Shown: piece after piece, positions 9,587 through 18,531 of the stretch
Numbering within the stretch: the first letter of the stretch is position 1
How the letters are laid out: each line of letters starts with the position of its first letter
Origin: GCA-002708145 sp045562755
GTDB taxonomy: Bacteria; Chloroflexota; Dehalococcoidia; Lucifugimonadales; Lucifugimonadaceae
Direction: 5' to 3'
Assembly (NCBI GenBank): GCA_045562755.1
Contig: JBJKVF010000006.1
Coordinates: 744,001-808,000 of the forward strand
Length of the DNA: 64,000 nt
The notes under the pieces: generated by a model
What the model was told of the DNA's origin: nothing
Databases searched by the model: none
What the model saw: only the letters and a program-made list of their open reading frames with translations
Program-made: the position numbers and the translations under genes

Positions 9587-11020
9587 TTAAAAATTTTTAT
9601 ATAATTTACTTTTTTCTAGATTGATAACTTGAAAATTTACTCCAGACTTTTCAGCTGTAGGTTTACCTTCTTTAAGAACAAGCCAGGTTCCATTATCTGA
9701 AACAGATTTTCCATTTATCATTATAACTTTTCCTGCAACGATTGACATGCAGGCTTTATTTATTTGCGGGTCAATGATAGTTATGTCTGCATCAGAACCC
9801 TCAGATAAATGACCTTTATTTTCTAGTCCTAGCATTTTTGAAGGAGAATAACTAAGTTTAGTTACGGCATCTTTTAGGCTCAATGCTCCAAAATTAACGA
9901 GAGCCATTGTTTTTTCTATAGCAACATTTCTGGGTATGTATCCTCCATCTGTAGATATAGCATCAACTACAAAATCATCGCTATTTTCATATTTTTCTGT
10001 TGATAATTTAAATGCACTAGATGGTGGATTTACTGGAAAACTCAAGCTTGCATTAGTTAAAGATTTTTCCCAAAATTTAACTGCTTCATCTCCGCTAACT
10101 AGTACATTACGATCATTTTTAACTACCAATGCAGAACCGTATCCCTCAGATAAAGCCTTACGTAATCCGTTTTCATTAGGTTCATATCCCCCTAATATAA
10201 GACAATTTTGTGCAACATTATATACAAGATTACCGTTTTCATCACATAATCCATTAGTTCCATTTATCTTAGACATATATGCTTCCGTTACCCACTGATT
10301 TTTCATGTTTTTTATTATGGATATAGCCTCTTCAACTTCTTTTTCTTCTTTATTTACCAACCCTCTAGTGTATGAGTTTATATGTGCCACATGAAGTCTT
10401 CCTTTCTCAGTAGACTCTGGTACTTCTCTTAATCCTATAATGTCACTTCCTGCAGTTTTTGAGCCAACATGAAAAGCTACCCAAGATAATTGGTCATTAG
10501 CTTCCTTGATTACTCTACTATTTGCATCAACACTAAATGGAAAATATCCCCCCAGTATCTTAACTCCAATTCCTCCCCTTTTTTTTACATCAAAAATTAT
10601 ATCTCTTAGTGTCATATTGTCGGGATCGTCTTTGTTTACAGTTTTATGTGGAACTAGACCCATGATTGTTGCTACATTTAAACCAGCTCCATTTTCTTTC
10701 ATACCTTCTACCATAATGTCTGGTTCACCTGCCAAATCGAGGGCTGTTGTTGTTCCAGATTCAGCAAGCATTTTATGACCATAATCACTATTGATATTAT
10801 CGTTGAATACTGCTGAAAGATGGGCATGAGTATCAATATGACCAGGCATAAGAATTTTACCTTCTTGATCAATTGTTTCAGGGCTTCTAGAAGTTTGAAT
10901 ATTCTTAGCTATTTCATAAATTTTTCCGTACTTAATGCCTACATCTAATTTTTCATCGATGTTATTTTTTGGATCAATTACTCTTGAATTTTTTATAATT
11001 AAATCTAAATTTTTACTCAT
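9587..11020 (-). CDS. Cyclic amidohydrolase (dihydroorotase/hydantoinase-like)
   Basis: 477-residue metal-dependent hydrolase of the amidohydrolase superfamily, likely acting on a cyclic amide, hydantoin or N-acyl compound; substrate unknown. Metal-site landmarks: HxH at His65/His67 in GHIDTHAHLS, Lys154 in GVKILGGY (probable carbamylated Lys), His184 in AFHVGS, His213 in HVAHIN, and a late Asp in DAISTDGG. The C-terminal beta-sandwich SDADITIIDPQ is typical. No pyr genes are near, and the active-site surroundings differ from PyrC, so a pyrimidine role is not favoured. Convergent with kdgK with no spacing; divergent from the small membrane protein gene at 11054. Confidence 0.75.
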   Translation of the reverse strand: MSKNLDLIIKNSRVIDPKNNIDEKLDVGIKYGKIYEIAKNIQTSRSPETIDQEGKILMPGHIDTHAHLSAVFNDNINSDYGHKMLAESGTTTALDLAGEPDIMVEGMKENGAGLNVATIMGLVPHKTVNKDDPDNMTLRDIIFDVKKRGGIGVKILGGYFPFSVDANSRVIKEANDQLSWVAFHVGSKTAGSDIIGLREVPESTEKGRLHVAHINSYTRGLVNKEEKEVEEAISIIKNMKNQWVTEAYMSKINGTNGLCDENGNLVYNVAQNCLILGGYEPNENGLRKALSEGYGSALVVKNDRNVLVSGDEAVKFWEKSLTNASLSFPVNPPSSAFKLSTEKYENSDDFVVDAISTDGGYIPRNVAIEKTMALVNFGALSLKDAVTKLSYSPSKMLGLENKGHLSEGSDADITIIDPQINKACMSIVAGKVIMINGKSVSDNGTWLVLKEGKPTAEKSGVNFQVINLEKSKLYKNF

Positions 11021-11053
11021 GTTTTCTTTCTAATCATTTATAATATTATAGTT

Positions 11054-11599
11054 ATGAAAAAATTATATTATTTGATTTTTATTTTAGTTTTAATAAATTT
11101 CTCTAATACTTTATTTGCAGAGGAAAATAATACACTTCCAGGTTATAAATATCTTGGTAATTATAATGCTAATCCTCATGAAGTTGAAGTATATATTACT
11201 CCCAATGATCCTAAAATAGGATATATAAGACTTGCAACAAAGATAAAAAATTTAGAAGATAAAACTTATATTAATAATGCTAAAGTAGAAATATATTTAA
11301 CAAATAAAGATTCAGGGGCTAAATTATATAACTTGGCATTAAATTCTCCTAACGATTATGTACATTATTTATCACAATTTGAGTTAGAAGAATCAGGTGA
11401 ATGGATCATTGATTTAGAGGTGGAAAGCGATAATGGCAAAAGCTTGACACTAATTGAATTTATTGCTTCTGATGAAGTCCGTGCCGGGCATAATAATATG
11501 TGGGGAACTTTGTTGTTCTTATTTGTTTGTATCACATTTTTAGCTGGGATTTTTTGGTTAAAAATAAGTTCTAATAGGGCAAAGAGAAGACAAAATTAA
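11054..11599 (+). CDS. Membrane-anchored exported protein, YtkA/FixH-like beta domain (tentative)
   Basis: 181 residues. A signal peptide (MKKLYYLIFILVLINFSNTLFA) is followed by a ~110-residue beta-rich domain with HEVEVYITPNDPKIGYIRLATKIKN and later SGEWIIDLEVESDNGKS. A single C-terminal helix (WGTLLFLFVCITFLAGIFWL) and a basic tail RAKRRQN follow. The layout, with the domain outside and a short basic tail inside, recalls YtkA/FixH-like proteins that often accompany copper or oxidase assembly genes. No such genes are adjacent, so this is a fold guess only. It converges with the dehydratase gene at 11596, sharing stop-codon bases. Confidence 0.6.
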   Translation: MKKLYYLIFILVLINFSNTLFAEENNTLPGYKYLGNYNANPHEVEVYITPNDPKIGYIRLATKIKNLEDKTYINNAKVEIYLTNKDSGAKLYNLALNSPNDYVHYLSQFELEESGEWIIDLEVESDNGKSLTLIEFIASDEVRAGHNNMWGTLLFLFVCITFLAGIFWLKISSNRAKRRQN

Positions 11600-12765
11600 T
11601 AGTCTTTTAAGCCTCCATCGAAAAAAATTAATGGATCTCTATCATAATGTTTAGGAGGATAATGTTTAAATGCTTCTTCATTTAAATTTACTCCAATTCC
11701 TGGTTTATTTGGGATTTCAAGATATCCACCTACTCGCTTAATTGGCTCGTCTACTAAATCTTTTTTTATACCTGAATTATCATCATATGGATATTCTTGT
11801 ACAGGTATATTATGAACCGATGCATCGATTTGAATGCATGAAGCAGTAAGGATGCAACTTAAGGGGTTATGAGGAACAACTCCGGCATAAAAAGCTTCAG
11901 CCATATTTGATATTTTCTTTACATTCGTAATCCCGCCCGCAAGAGATAGATCTGGCCTTATATAACTAGCACCTTGATTAACTAATAAATCCTTAAATTG
12001 ATACAAAGTATATAATCTTTCTCCCATAGCTATTGGAATGGGCTGCTGACTTGCAACTAATTTCCATTGTTCCATATTTTCTGGTTCAATTGGATCTTCA
12101 AAAAAATATAAATTTAAGTCCTTAAGAGCATTTCCAATCGCAATAGCTTCAGGAGGAGTCAGTCTGTTTACAACATCTATCATTATATCAATATCAGGGC
12201 CTACTGCTTTTCTTACTGCTTCAACTATTTCATAAGCATGTCTTTGCATTGAAGTGAAACTCATTTTTTCTAATCCGGATCCTTCAGCAAAACTTTTTGA
12301 TCCAAAACTTCCAAATGGATATAACCTGACTGCAGTAAAACCTTCGTCAATTTTTTTTTCTGCATCTTCAGCTAACTCTTCTTTACTGACACCTTGCAAA
12401 TGGGTATATAATCTTACCTTGTCTCTTACTTTTCCTCCAAGTAGTTCGTATACAGGTTTATTATAAGCTTTACCCTTAATATCCCATAAGGCTATATCTA
12501 TAGCACCCATAGCAGCCATCATGTCAGATCCACCTCTAAAAATTTGCCTTCTAAACATATGTTGCCAATGCTTTTCTATTTCTAAGGGATTTTTATTAAT
12601 TAAATACTCTTCACAATACTTTATCCCTGCCATTGAGACAAAAGGTGTTCCACTAGTCCCAGAGGCTGGATGTATCTCTCCATAACCTACTATATTTTCA
12701 TCTGTTGTGATTTTTACGTAATTGTATCTATCGCCTGAAAGTGTTTTTATTTCTTTAATTTTCAT
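11596..12765 (-). CDS. Enolase-superfamily dehydratase-like protein, paralogue A (DgoD-like)
   Basis: 389 residues, mandelate-racemase subgroup, resembling galactonate-type acid-sugar dehydratases. N-terminal capping domain (MKIKEIKTLSGDRYNYVKI...GYGEIHPASG), then a barrel with AAMGAIDIALWDIKGK. Metal ligands: Asp197 (IMIDVVNR), Glu223 (FFEDP) and Glu249 (AMGERL). Candidate base: His299 in VVPHNPLS. Where galactonate dehydratase has the acid His in DxHGR, this protein has Val199 (DVVNR), so its chemistry or substrate probably differs. It is divergent, across 47 bases, from paralogue B. The overall sugar-acid role is inferred from eda-kdgK nearby. Confidence 0.8.
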   Translation of the reverse strand: MKIKEIKTLSGDRYNYVKITTDENIVGYGEIHPASGTSGTPFVSMAGIKYCEEYLINKNPLEIEKHWQHMFRRQIFRGGSDMMAAMGAIDIALWDIKGKAYNKPVYELLGGKVRDKVRLYTHLQGVSKEELAEDAEKKIDEGFTAVRLYPFGSFGSKSFAEGSGLEKMSFTSMQRHAYEIVEAVRKAVGPDIDIMIDVVNRLTPPEAIAIGNALKDLNLYFFEDPIEPENMEQWKLVASQQPIPIAMGERLYTLYQFKDLLVNQGASYIRPDLSLAGGITNVKKISNMAEAFYAGVVPHNPLSCILTASCIQIDASVHNIPVQEYPYDDNSGIKKDLVDEPIKRVGGYLEIPNKPGIGVNLNEEAFKHYPPKHYDRDPLIFFDGGLKDY

Positions 12766-12812
12766 CTTATTTATTACTTTGCTACTTAAATTTTTCTTAA
12801 ATATATCTTAGT

Positions 12813-14048
12813 ATGTTAAAAAAAACAAACTTATTATTTATGAACGATGTATGGATAAATATAAACGCACTAGAATTTAACTCTATTGGGGTTAATTCTA
12901 ATACGGAATGGACACATCTAAAAATATCAGATAATTCTAATATTTTCGGTGAGGGGGAGATTACTCATACACAACTATCAAGAAATGTTTCTCCAATAGT
13001 TGCGAAATTAGCTAATAATCTCAGAGGAAAAAAGGTTTTCTCTGATTATGATGTGATTACCGAAAATAATTTATCAATAGAAACTATAGAATCTGATCAA
13101 TTATTAGCTACAGCTGTAAGTGGACTGCGTTGTGCAATTACCGATGCACTATCAAAGCAATCTAAACTAAAGATGTACGAGTATATATTATATAAATTTG
13201 GAGAAAAAAATATTTCTAGTAATAAGGTACAGTTATATGCAAATATAAATAGATCTTTACTGTTAGATAAAAAAACTAAAAAAAACTTTAATCCTGTTTT
13301 ACAAGAAATGTTAGATAGGTCTCCAGAATCTTTTTCAAAGATGGCTAAGTTTGTAAATGATCAAGGATTCAAGACATTAAAGTGCGCGCCATTTGATGAG
13401 TGTAAGTCACCCTTTAATGCACCCGGATTACCAAAAGAAGCCCTAATTGGACTAAGTAGAATCAGTAGTGTTATAGAATCAATAGGAGATTCAACTTTAC
13501 TTGTAGATTGTCACTCAAGATTTGATAATGAATCGGCATTTGACCTTCTTAGTGAATTAACAGATAGAGGAGTTGGCTGGTATGAAGAGCCTATTGATCC
13601 AATAGAATATTCTTCAGATTTAAGAAAAATAAAAGAAAAATCTACAATTCCTATTGCTGGAGCAGAGCATGGTTATGGATTATCCCTTTTTGAAAAATTG
13701 ATAGCTAATGATATTCTTGATGTTGTAATGCCAGATATTAAATTCTGTGGTGGCCCAATAGAAGCTTTTCTTATAGGAAAAACCTTAGAGTCAAAAAAAG
13801 AAAAATCTGTTTCGATGCATTGTCCGTCTGGTCCTTTATCTTTACTTGCATCTGCTCATTCAACTTTGGCATTTAATAATACTTTACCACTAGAGCATGC
13901 GGTATATGAAATAGACTGGAGAAAAGAGGTACTTTTTCCTAATGAAAATATAATTGGAGATATGCTTGTGATTCCAGATGGCTATGGTTTAGGAGCACAA
14001 ATTGATCCATTAATTGTTCACAAGCATGGGGAATTTTGGACAGAATAA
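12813..14048 (+). CDS. Enolase-superfamily protein, paralogue B
   Basis: 411 residues; divergent member of the mandelate racemase/muconate lactonizing group. It lacks the usual LWDI(T/K)GK string and instead has SGLRCAITDALSKQSKLKMYEY. Probable active site: Lys190 (LKCAPFDE), Asp232 and His234 (LLVDCHSRFD), Glu258 (WYEEP), Glu285 (AGAEHGYG) and His336 (SMHCPSGP). An internal ATG at 12840 (MNDVWININ) fits the usual start of the capping domain slightly better; neither start has a clear ribosome site. Followed after 35 bases by the class IV aminotransferase. Substrate unknown. Confidence 0.72.
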   Translation: MLKKTNLLFMNDVWININALEFNSIGVNSNTEWTHLKISDNSNIFGEGEITHTQLSRNVSPIVAKLANNLRGKKVFSDYDVITENNLSIETIESDQLLATAVSGLRCAITDALSKQSKLKMYEYILYKFGEKNISSNKVQLYANINRSLLLDKKTKKNFNPVLQEMLDRSPESFSKMAKFVNDQGFKTLKCAPFDECKSPFNAPGLPKEALIGLSRISSVIESIGDSTLLVDCHSRFDNESAFDLLSELTDRGVGWYEEPIDPIEYSSDLRKIKEKSTIPIAGAEHGYGLSLFEKLIANDILDVVMPDIKFCGGPIEAFLIGKTLESKKEKSVSMHCPSGPLSLLASAHSTLAFNNTLPLEHAVYEIDWRKEVLFPNENIIGDMLVIPDGYGLGAQIDPLIVHKHGEFWTE

Positions 14049-14083
14049 AATAATTATTAGTAGTATCTAAAAAAGGAGTTATA

Positions 14084-15016
14084 GTGAATATGAAAAATAG
14101 TAATGAAAGGGTAGCATACTTCAATGGAAAAATAGTTCCAGAATCTGAAGTGATGATTCCTTTTAGAGACAGAAGTTTTAAATATGGTGATGGTGTTTTT
14201 GACATGACAAGAACTTTTGGCCATAAAATATTTAAACTAGAAGAGCACATTGATAGATTTTATGACTCTCTAAGTTATGTAAAAATAGATCCAGGTATCA
14301 ACAAGAATGAAATGATTGATCAAACCATGAATGTATTAAATGCAAACTTACCTTTAATAGATAAAAATGATGACTATTGGGTTGGTCAAAGAGTATCTAG
14401 GGGAGTTGATTTTGTGGGAGGAGATATGTGGGATACAGATGGAGGCCCAAATTTAATTATCGAGTGTATGCCCTTACCTCTTAAACCAAGAGCTAAATTA
14501 TATAAGGATGGAATGGATGTAATTATTCCCTCAGTAAGAAGAATCCCTACTGAATCATTAAGCCCTAGAGTTAAAACTCACAATTACTTGAATCTTATAA
14601 TGGGAGACCTCGAAGCTAAAGCACAAAATCCTGATGCATGGGCAATTTTACTTGATAATAGAGGTTTTATAACTGAAGGAATTGGATCTAACTTTTTTTC
14701 AGTAAAAAATGGAACTATATATACTCCATCTGAGCAGTTTGTTTTAGGAGGGATTTCTAGAGAAACAACAATAGAACTTGCAAAAAAATTAGATATTCCT
14801 TTAATAGTAAAAGATATTGATCTATATGATGCTCTTACTGCAGATGAAATTTTTCTTACATCAACCTCATTATGTATTTGCGGAGTAAGAACAATCCAAG
14901 GAAGAGAAGTTAATTCAAAGAAAATACCAGGCCCGATTACAAAAGCACTTATGGATGCTTACGTTGATTATGTCGAATATGACTGGGTTGGACAATATTT
15001 GAGACACCTTGATTAA
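14084..15016 (+). CDS. Class IV PLP aminotransferase (branched-chain or D-amino acid type)
   Basis: 310-residue fold-type IV aminotransferase. Family landmarks: FRDRSFKYGDGVFDMTRTF, the PLP lysine in SPRVKTHNYLNLIMGDLEAKA, TEGIGSNFFSVKNGTIYTP, LGGISRETTIELAKK, and DEIFLTSTSLCICGVR near the end. The set includes IlvE, D-alanine aminotransferase and aminodeoxychorismate lyase. Length and the (S/N)xRxKTHNYL string favour an aminotransferase, but substrate is open. Start GTG at 14084 with AGGAG at 14074-14078; an in-frame ATG six bases later is also possible. Set between a dehydratase-like gene and two transporters, it may process a keto acid made by this cluster. Confidence 0.8.
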   Translation: MNMKNSNERVAYFNGKIVPESEVMIPFRDRSFKYGDGVFDMTRTFGHKIFKLEEHIDRFYDSLSYVKIDPGINKNEMIDQTMNVLNANLPLIDKNDDYWVGQRVSRGVDFVGGDMWDTDGGPNLIIECMPLPLKPRAKLYKDGMDVIIPSVRRIPTESLSPRVKTHNYLNLIMGDLEAKAQNPDAWAILLDNRGFITEGIGSNFFSVKNGTIYTPSEQFVLGGISRETTIELAKKLDIPLIVKDIDLYDALTADEIFLTSTSLCICGVRTIQGREVNSKKIPGPITKALMDAYVDYVEYDWVGQYLRHLD

Positions 15017-15026
15017 GTGATTATTT

Positions 15027-15926
15027 TTGAAAAAAGATTCTAGAAAAAATCTTGATAAAAAAGCTGGGTCATTAGCTTTATTTTTAGCAATATTATGGTC
15101 GGGCAATCCAGTAGGTACAAAATTAGGTTTATTGGATACATCTCCTCTACGTTTAGGTTGGATGAGGTTTGTAGCTGGCGGTGCAATTGTTTTAATTTAT
15201 TCTTTATTAACTAAAAAATCTTTTAGAATAAAAAATAGAGAATATCTACCTTTATTTACTCTAGGTATATTATTTTCTATACAATTAATTTTTCTAAATG
15301 TAGGGCAAAGTTATACTCCTGCAAGTCATGCGGTTTTAATTTTTACAACATATCCATTGTGGGCAGGTATTGTAGCTCATTTTGTTGTTCCAGGAGACAA
15401 ATTAACAAGATATAGAATTATTGGAGTAATAGTAGCATATTCAGGTATAATCGTAGTTTTTATAAATAATTTTTCAAATTCTAGTTATGATTATATTTTA
15501 GGTGATTTTTTATGCTTAATATGTGCAATATTATTAGCTATCAGGCAAATATTTATTTCTAATTTAGGGCAAACGATTGAACAGCATAAAATGCTTGCCT
15601 CTCAAGCAATTTTTGGGATAATAATTTTTTTTGTTGGAAGTTATATTTTTGAAAGTCCAACCAATAGTTTTTTTACAAAAAATATAATTATTTCAGTTGT
15701 ATATACAGGAATAATTATTGCTGGATTTGCTTTTATGGCTCAACATTGGTTGCTAAGAACTTATCTTCCATCTAGAGTTATTTTTATATCTCTTAGCCAG
15801 CCTATTTTTGGTGTTTTATTAAGTTGGATTATTCTTGGTGAAAATATTGGAATAGAATTATATATTGGTTCAATATTAGTAATAATTGGTTCGGCTATTG
15901 CACAAACAAAAAACAAGTCATCATGA
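15027..15926 (+). CDS. EamA/DMT-family transporter
   Basis: 299-residue inner-membrane protein with about ten hydrophobic helices and the two-fold EamA repeat. The first half opens with LALFLAILWSGNPVGTKLGL and the second with YILGDFLCLICAILLAIRQIF. The family mostly exports amino acids and other small metabolites; the substrate is unknown. The start is TTG at 15027, ten bases after the aminotransferase stop, with no in-frame ATG nearby. The stop overlaps the MFS gene by four bases (ATGA), so both transporters are probably co-translated. Confidence 0.85.
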   Translation: MKKDSRKNLDKKAGSLALFLAILWSGNPVGTKLGLLDTSPLRLGWMRFVAGGAIVLIYSLLTKKSFRIKNREYLPLFTLGILFSIQLIFLNVGQSYTPASHAVLIFTTYPLWAGIVAHFVVPGDKLTRYRIIGVIVAYSGIIVVFINNFSNSSYDYILGDFLCLICAILLAIRQIFISNLGQTIEQHKMLASQAIFGIIIFFVGSYIFESPTNSFFTKNIIISVVYTGIIIAGFAFMAQHWLLRTYLPSRVIFISLSQPIFGVLLSWIILGENIGIELYIGSILVIIGSAIAQTKNKSS

Positions 15927-17146
15927 TAAAAGATAAAAATTTATTTTTTGCTTTCAGATCTTTAAGTAATAAAAATTTTAGAAATTTATGGTTCGGACAA
16001 GTTTTATCAGCCGTTGGAATGCATTCAGATATGGTAGCAAGGGCTTGGCTAGTGTGGACATTAACTGGATCGTCAACATCTGTCGGTTCTGTTTTACTTG
16101 TTAGAGCTTTACCTATGCTTATATTAGGTTTATTTGGAGGTGTTGCTGCTGATAGGTTTAATAAAAAAATATTATTAATGTCTATACAATCATGGTCAGC
16201 GTTGATGCATTTATTAATGTTTCTTATTTTATTTTATGGGGATATACAAATGTGGCATGTCTACCTTATTTCTTTTGGGTTAGGAGCTAGTATGTCTATG
16301 AATCAACCTACTAGGACTGCTATTATTCCATCCTTAGTTGATTCAAAAAATATAGCTAATGCTTTATCTTTAAATTCAATAGCTATCAATAGTACTAGGT
16401 TTTTAGGCCCAGCTTTAGTATCTATTTTGATCTATTCTACTGATATTTGGGCTGCATATATTTGTGCTTTTATTGCATATTTATTAGTTTTATTTTTTAC
16501 ATCTAGAATTAATCTACCTACATCTAGTGTAAAAAAACAACAAGGTAATTCTCTTAATCAATTATTTGAAGGATTTAAATATATGAAAGATAATAGGTTG
16601 GTATTAGCTTTAGTTTTTTTAGGATTAGGACCATTATCTATAGGTTTTGCCCATCAAACTTTACTCCCTCAACTTGTTGAGCAAAAATTTGGTGAAGGTG
16701 TAAAGTTATTAGGATTAATTCAGTCTACTGGTGCTATTGGTGGTTTATTAGGTGGCTTTTATATTGCTACAAGAAGAAGATTAAATAAAAAAGGAATACT
16801 AATGCTTGTTGTATCTTCGACATATGCGGCAAGCTTATTTGGTTTTGGGGTTTCCAATATGCAATGGACTGTATTTATTTTTATTATTATTATTGCATCA
16901 AGCCAAACAATTTTCAGGTCTTTAAATTCCTTAACGATTATTGAAATATCACCAGAAAAATTAAGAGGAAGAATGTTATCAATTACTTTATTAGATAATG
17001 CTCTATCACCTGTTTTTGGTTTGATGGTAGGAATAGTGGCAGATAATTGGGGAGTTAATGTTGGTTATTATTTACTATCGATAGGTTGTTTTATAATTAT
17101 TTTTTTAGTTTTACTCCTTTATCCAAAGATAAAAAACATTTCATAA
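15923..17146 (+). CDS. MFS transporter
   Basis: 407-residue major facilitator with about twelve hydrophobic segments. It opens with FRSLSNKNFRNLWFGQVLSAVGMHSDMVARAWLVW, typical of the enterobactin-exporter/macrolide-efflux-like branch. The loop 2-3 motif is visible as GVAADRFNKKILL. Substrate unknown; family members are mostly exporters. It overlaps the EamA gene by four bases and is followed by 117 bases of AT-rich non-coding DNA. Confidence 0.85.
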   Translation: MIKDKNLFFAFRSLSNKNFRNLWFGQVLSAVGMHSDMVARAWLVWTLTGSSTSVGSVLLVRALPMLILGLFGGVAADRFNKKILLMSIQSWSALMHLLMFLILFYGDIQMWHVYLISFGLGASMSMNQPTRTAIIPSLVDSKNIANALSLNSIAINSTRFLGPALVSILIYSTDIWAAYICAFIAYLLVLFFTSRINLPTSSVKKQQGNSLNQLFEGFKYMKDNRLVLALVFLGLGPLSIGFAHQTLLPQLVEQKFGEGVKLLGLIQSTGAIGGLLGGFYIATRRRLNKKGILMLVVSSTYAASLFGFGVSNMQWTVFIFIIIIASSQTIFRSLNSLTIIEISPEKLRGRMLSITLLDNALSPVFGLMVGIVADNWGVNVGYYLLSIGCFIIIFLVLLLYPKIKNIS

Positions 17147-17263
17147 ATATACATCTGAATTAATTAGATAAATAATTTATTATTCAAATTATAAGTATTA
17201 CAAAATAAAGATTAATTATAAAGTTTATGATTTTATAATAATAAAATCTGAAAAGTTAAACAT
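17147..17263 (+). promoter_or_regulatory. AT-rich leader before enolase paralogue C
   Basis: 117 bases without a gene. A TATAAT at 17234-17239 lies 24 bases before the next start codon, but no convincing -35 precedes it and the whole stretch is extremely AT-rich. It probably carries the promoter for the paralogue C-D-HAD-aldolase run. Confidence 0.25.
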
Positions 17264-18469
17264 ATGAAAATTACAAATATAGAAACTATTGCACTTCGAG
17301 ATAATGCAGATGGCAATGTAACTTCTTGGAATCCTACATATGGAAATTCAAAAGATGATGCCCCTGCATCAACAGGAGGCTATGATATAACAGTTGTGAG
17401 AGTTTTCACAGATGATGGAATTACGGGTATAGGGCAATGCGAAGCACCAAGTCTTATTATAGATGCAATCATAAAATCTTCATTAGGATTAGAAAATTTA
17501 TTGATAAATGAAGATCCTACGCAAGTTAGAAGATTATGGCAAAAAATGTATAATTCAACAGGAGTATTTGGAAGAAGAGGAGTGGTAATTGGGGCAATAG
17601 GTGCTATTGAAACAGCGTTATGGGATATCACAGGAAAATATCATAAAAAACCTATACATGAGCTTTTATGGAAATCTTTTACCACATCTGCTAGTATATT
17701 TGAAACTAAAAAAGAGGTTACACCTTATGCTACAGTTTATCCGCCAGGAAGCAATCTTGAAGAAATGGAATCAAGAATTAATTTTGCTATTTCAAAAGGT
17801 TTTAGAGCTATAAAGATTGAAGAGTGGCCAGGACAATTTGCTAATGTGGATCGCGAAACTGATGTATCTGTGGTAAGTAAGGCAAGATCTATTTTGGGAG
17901 ACAATCGAGATTTAATGATCGATGTTCAAAATAAATGGGTTGATGTAGGACAAGCATTAGAAACAATAAAATATATAGAGGAGTTTAATATATATTTTAT
18001 AGAGGCACCATTACCTGCAGATAATATTTATGGTTATAAGAAATTAGTTGAATCAACGAATATCAGAATCGCCGCTGGAGATTGGGGATTTACTACAAGA
18101 CATGACTTTAATGATTTATTAAGTATAGGGAGGCTAGATGTAGTTCAACCAAGCTCAGTAAGAGCTGGGGGATTAGAAGAAATATTATATATAGCTGAAA
18201 ATGCCTATAAATTTGGATCATTATGCATCCCGCATACTTGGTGTCACGTAATAGGATTAGCTGCAGAATTACACCTTTCTGCCATAGTTCCAAACATGCC
18301 ATATTTTGAATTTCCTGTTGCATTTCCTAAAACTCCATTAGTTACAGATTTACTGATTCCAAAAATCAACTTACTAGAAAATGGTAACATTGAAGTTCCC
18401 AGCAGGCCTGGATTAGGCTTTGAGTTAAATGAAGATGTAATAAAAGAGTATAGAGTAGACCCTTATTAG
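17264..18469 (+). CDS. Enolase-superfamily protein, paralogue C
   Basis: 401 residues, mandelate-racemase-like. Conserved barrel entry GAIGAIETALWDITGKYHKKP. Probable active site: Lys184-x-Glu186 (AIKIEEWPG) at the position of the usual KxK, Asp220 (MIDVQNKWVD), Glu247 (FIEAPLP), Asp273 (AAGDWGF) where most relatives have Glu, and His324 (CIPHTWCH). This pattern differs from the DgoD-like paralogue D just downstream, so a different substrate is likely. The capping domain carries an insert (ADGNVTSWNPTYGNSKDD). Followed after 62 bases by paralogue D on the same strand. Confidence 0.78.
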   Translation: MKITNIETIALRDNADGNVTSWNPTYGNSKDDAPASTGGYDITVVRVFTDDGITGIGQCEAPSLIIDAIIKSSLGLENLLINEDPTQVRRLWQKMYNSTGVFGRRGVVIGAIGAIETALWDITGKYHKKPIHELLWKSFTTSASIFETKKEVTPYATVYPPGSNLEEMESRINFAISKGFRAIKIEEWPGQFANVDRETDVSVVSKARSILGDNRDLMIDVQNKWVDVGQALETIKYIEEFNIYFIEAPLPADNIYGYKKLVESTNIRIAAGDWGFTTRHDFNDLLSIGRLDVVQPSSVRAGGLEEILYIAENAYKFGSLCIPHTWCHVIGLAAELHLSAIVPNMPYFEFPVAFPKTPLVTDLLIPKINLLENGNIEVPSRPGLGFELNEDVIKEYRVDPY

Positions 18470-18531
18470 GGTTCTAAAATTAAATATTAAATTTATAATT
18501 TTATAAATATTATGGAGAAAAAGTTAGACTT

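Noticed and set aside
18470..18531. Hairpin TTTATAA-TT-TTATAAA between paralogues C and D as a terminator
   Set aside because: The stem has only A-T pairs and is followed by the ribosome site of the next gene in the same run, so it is probably chance.
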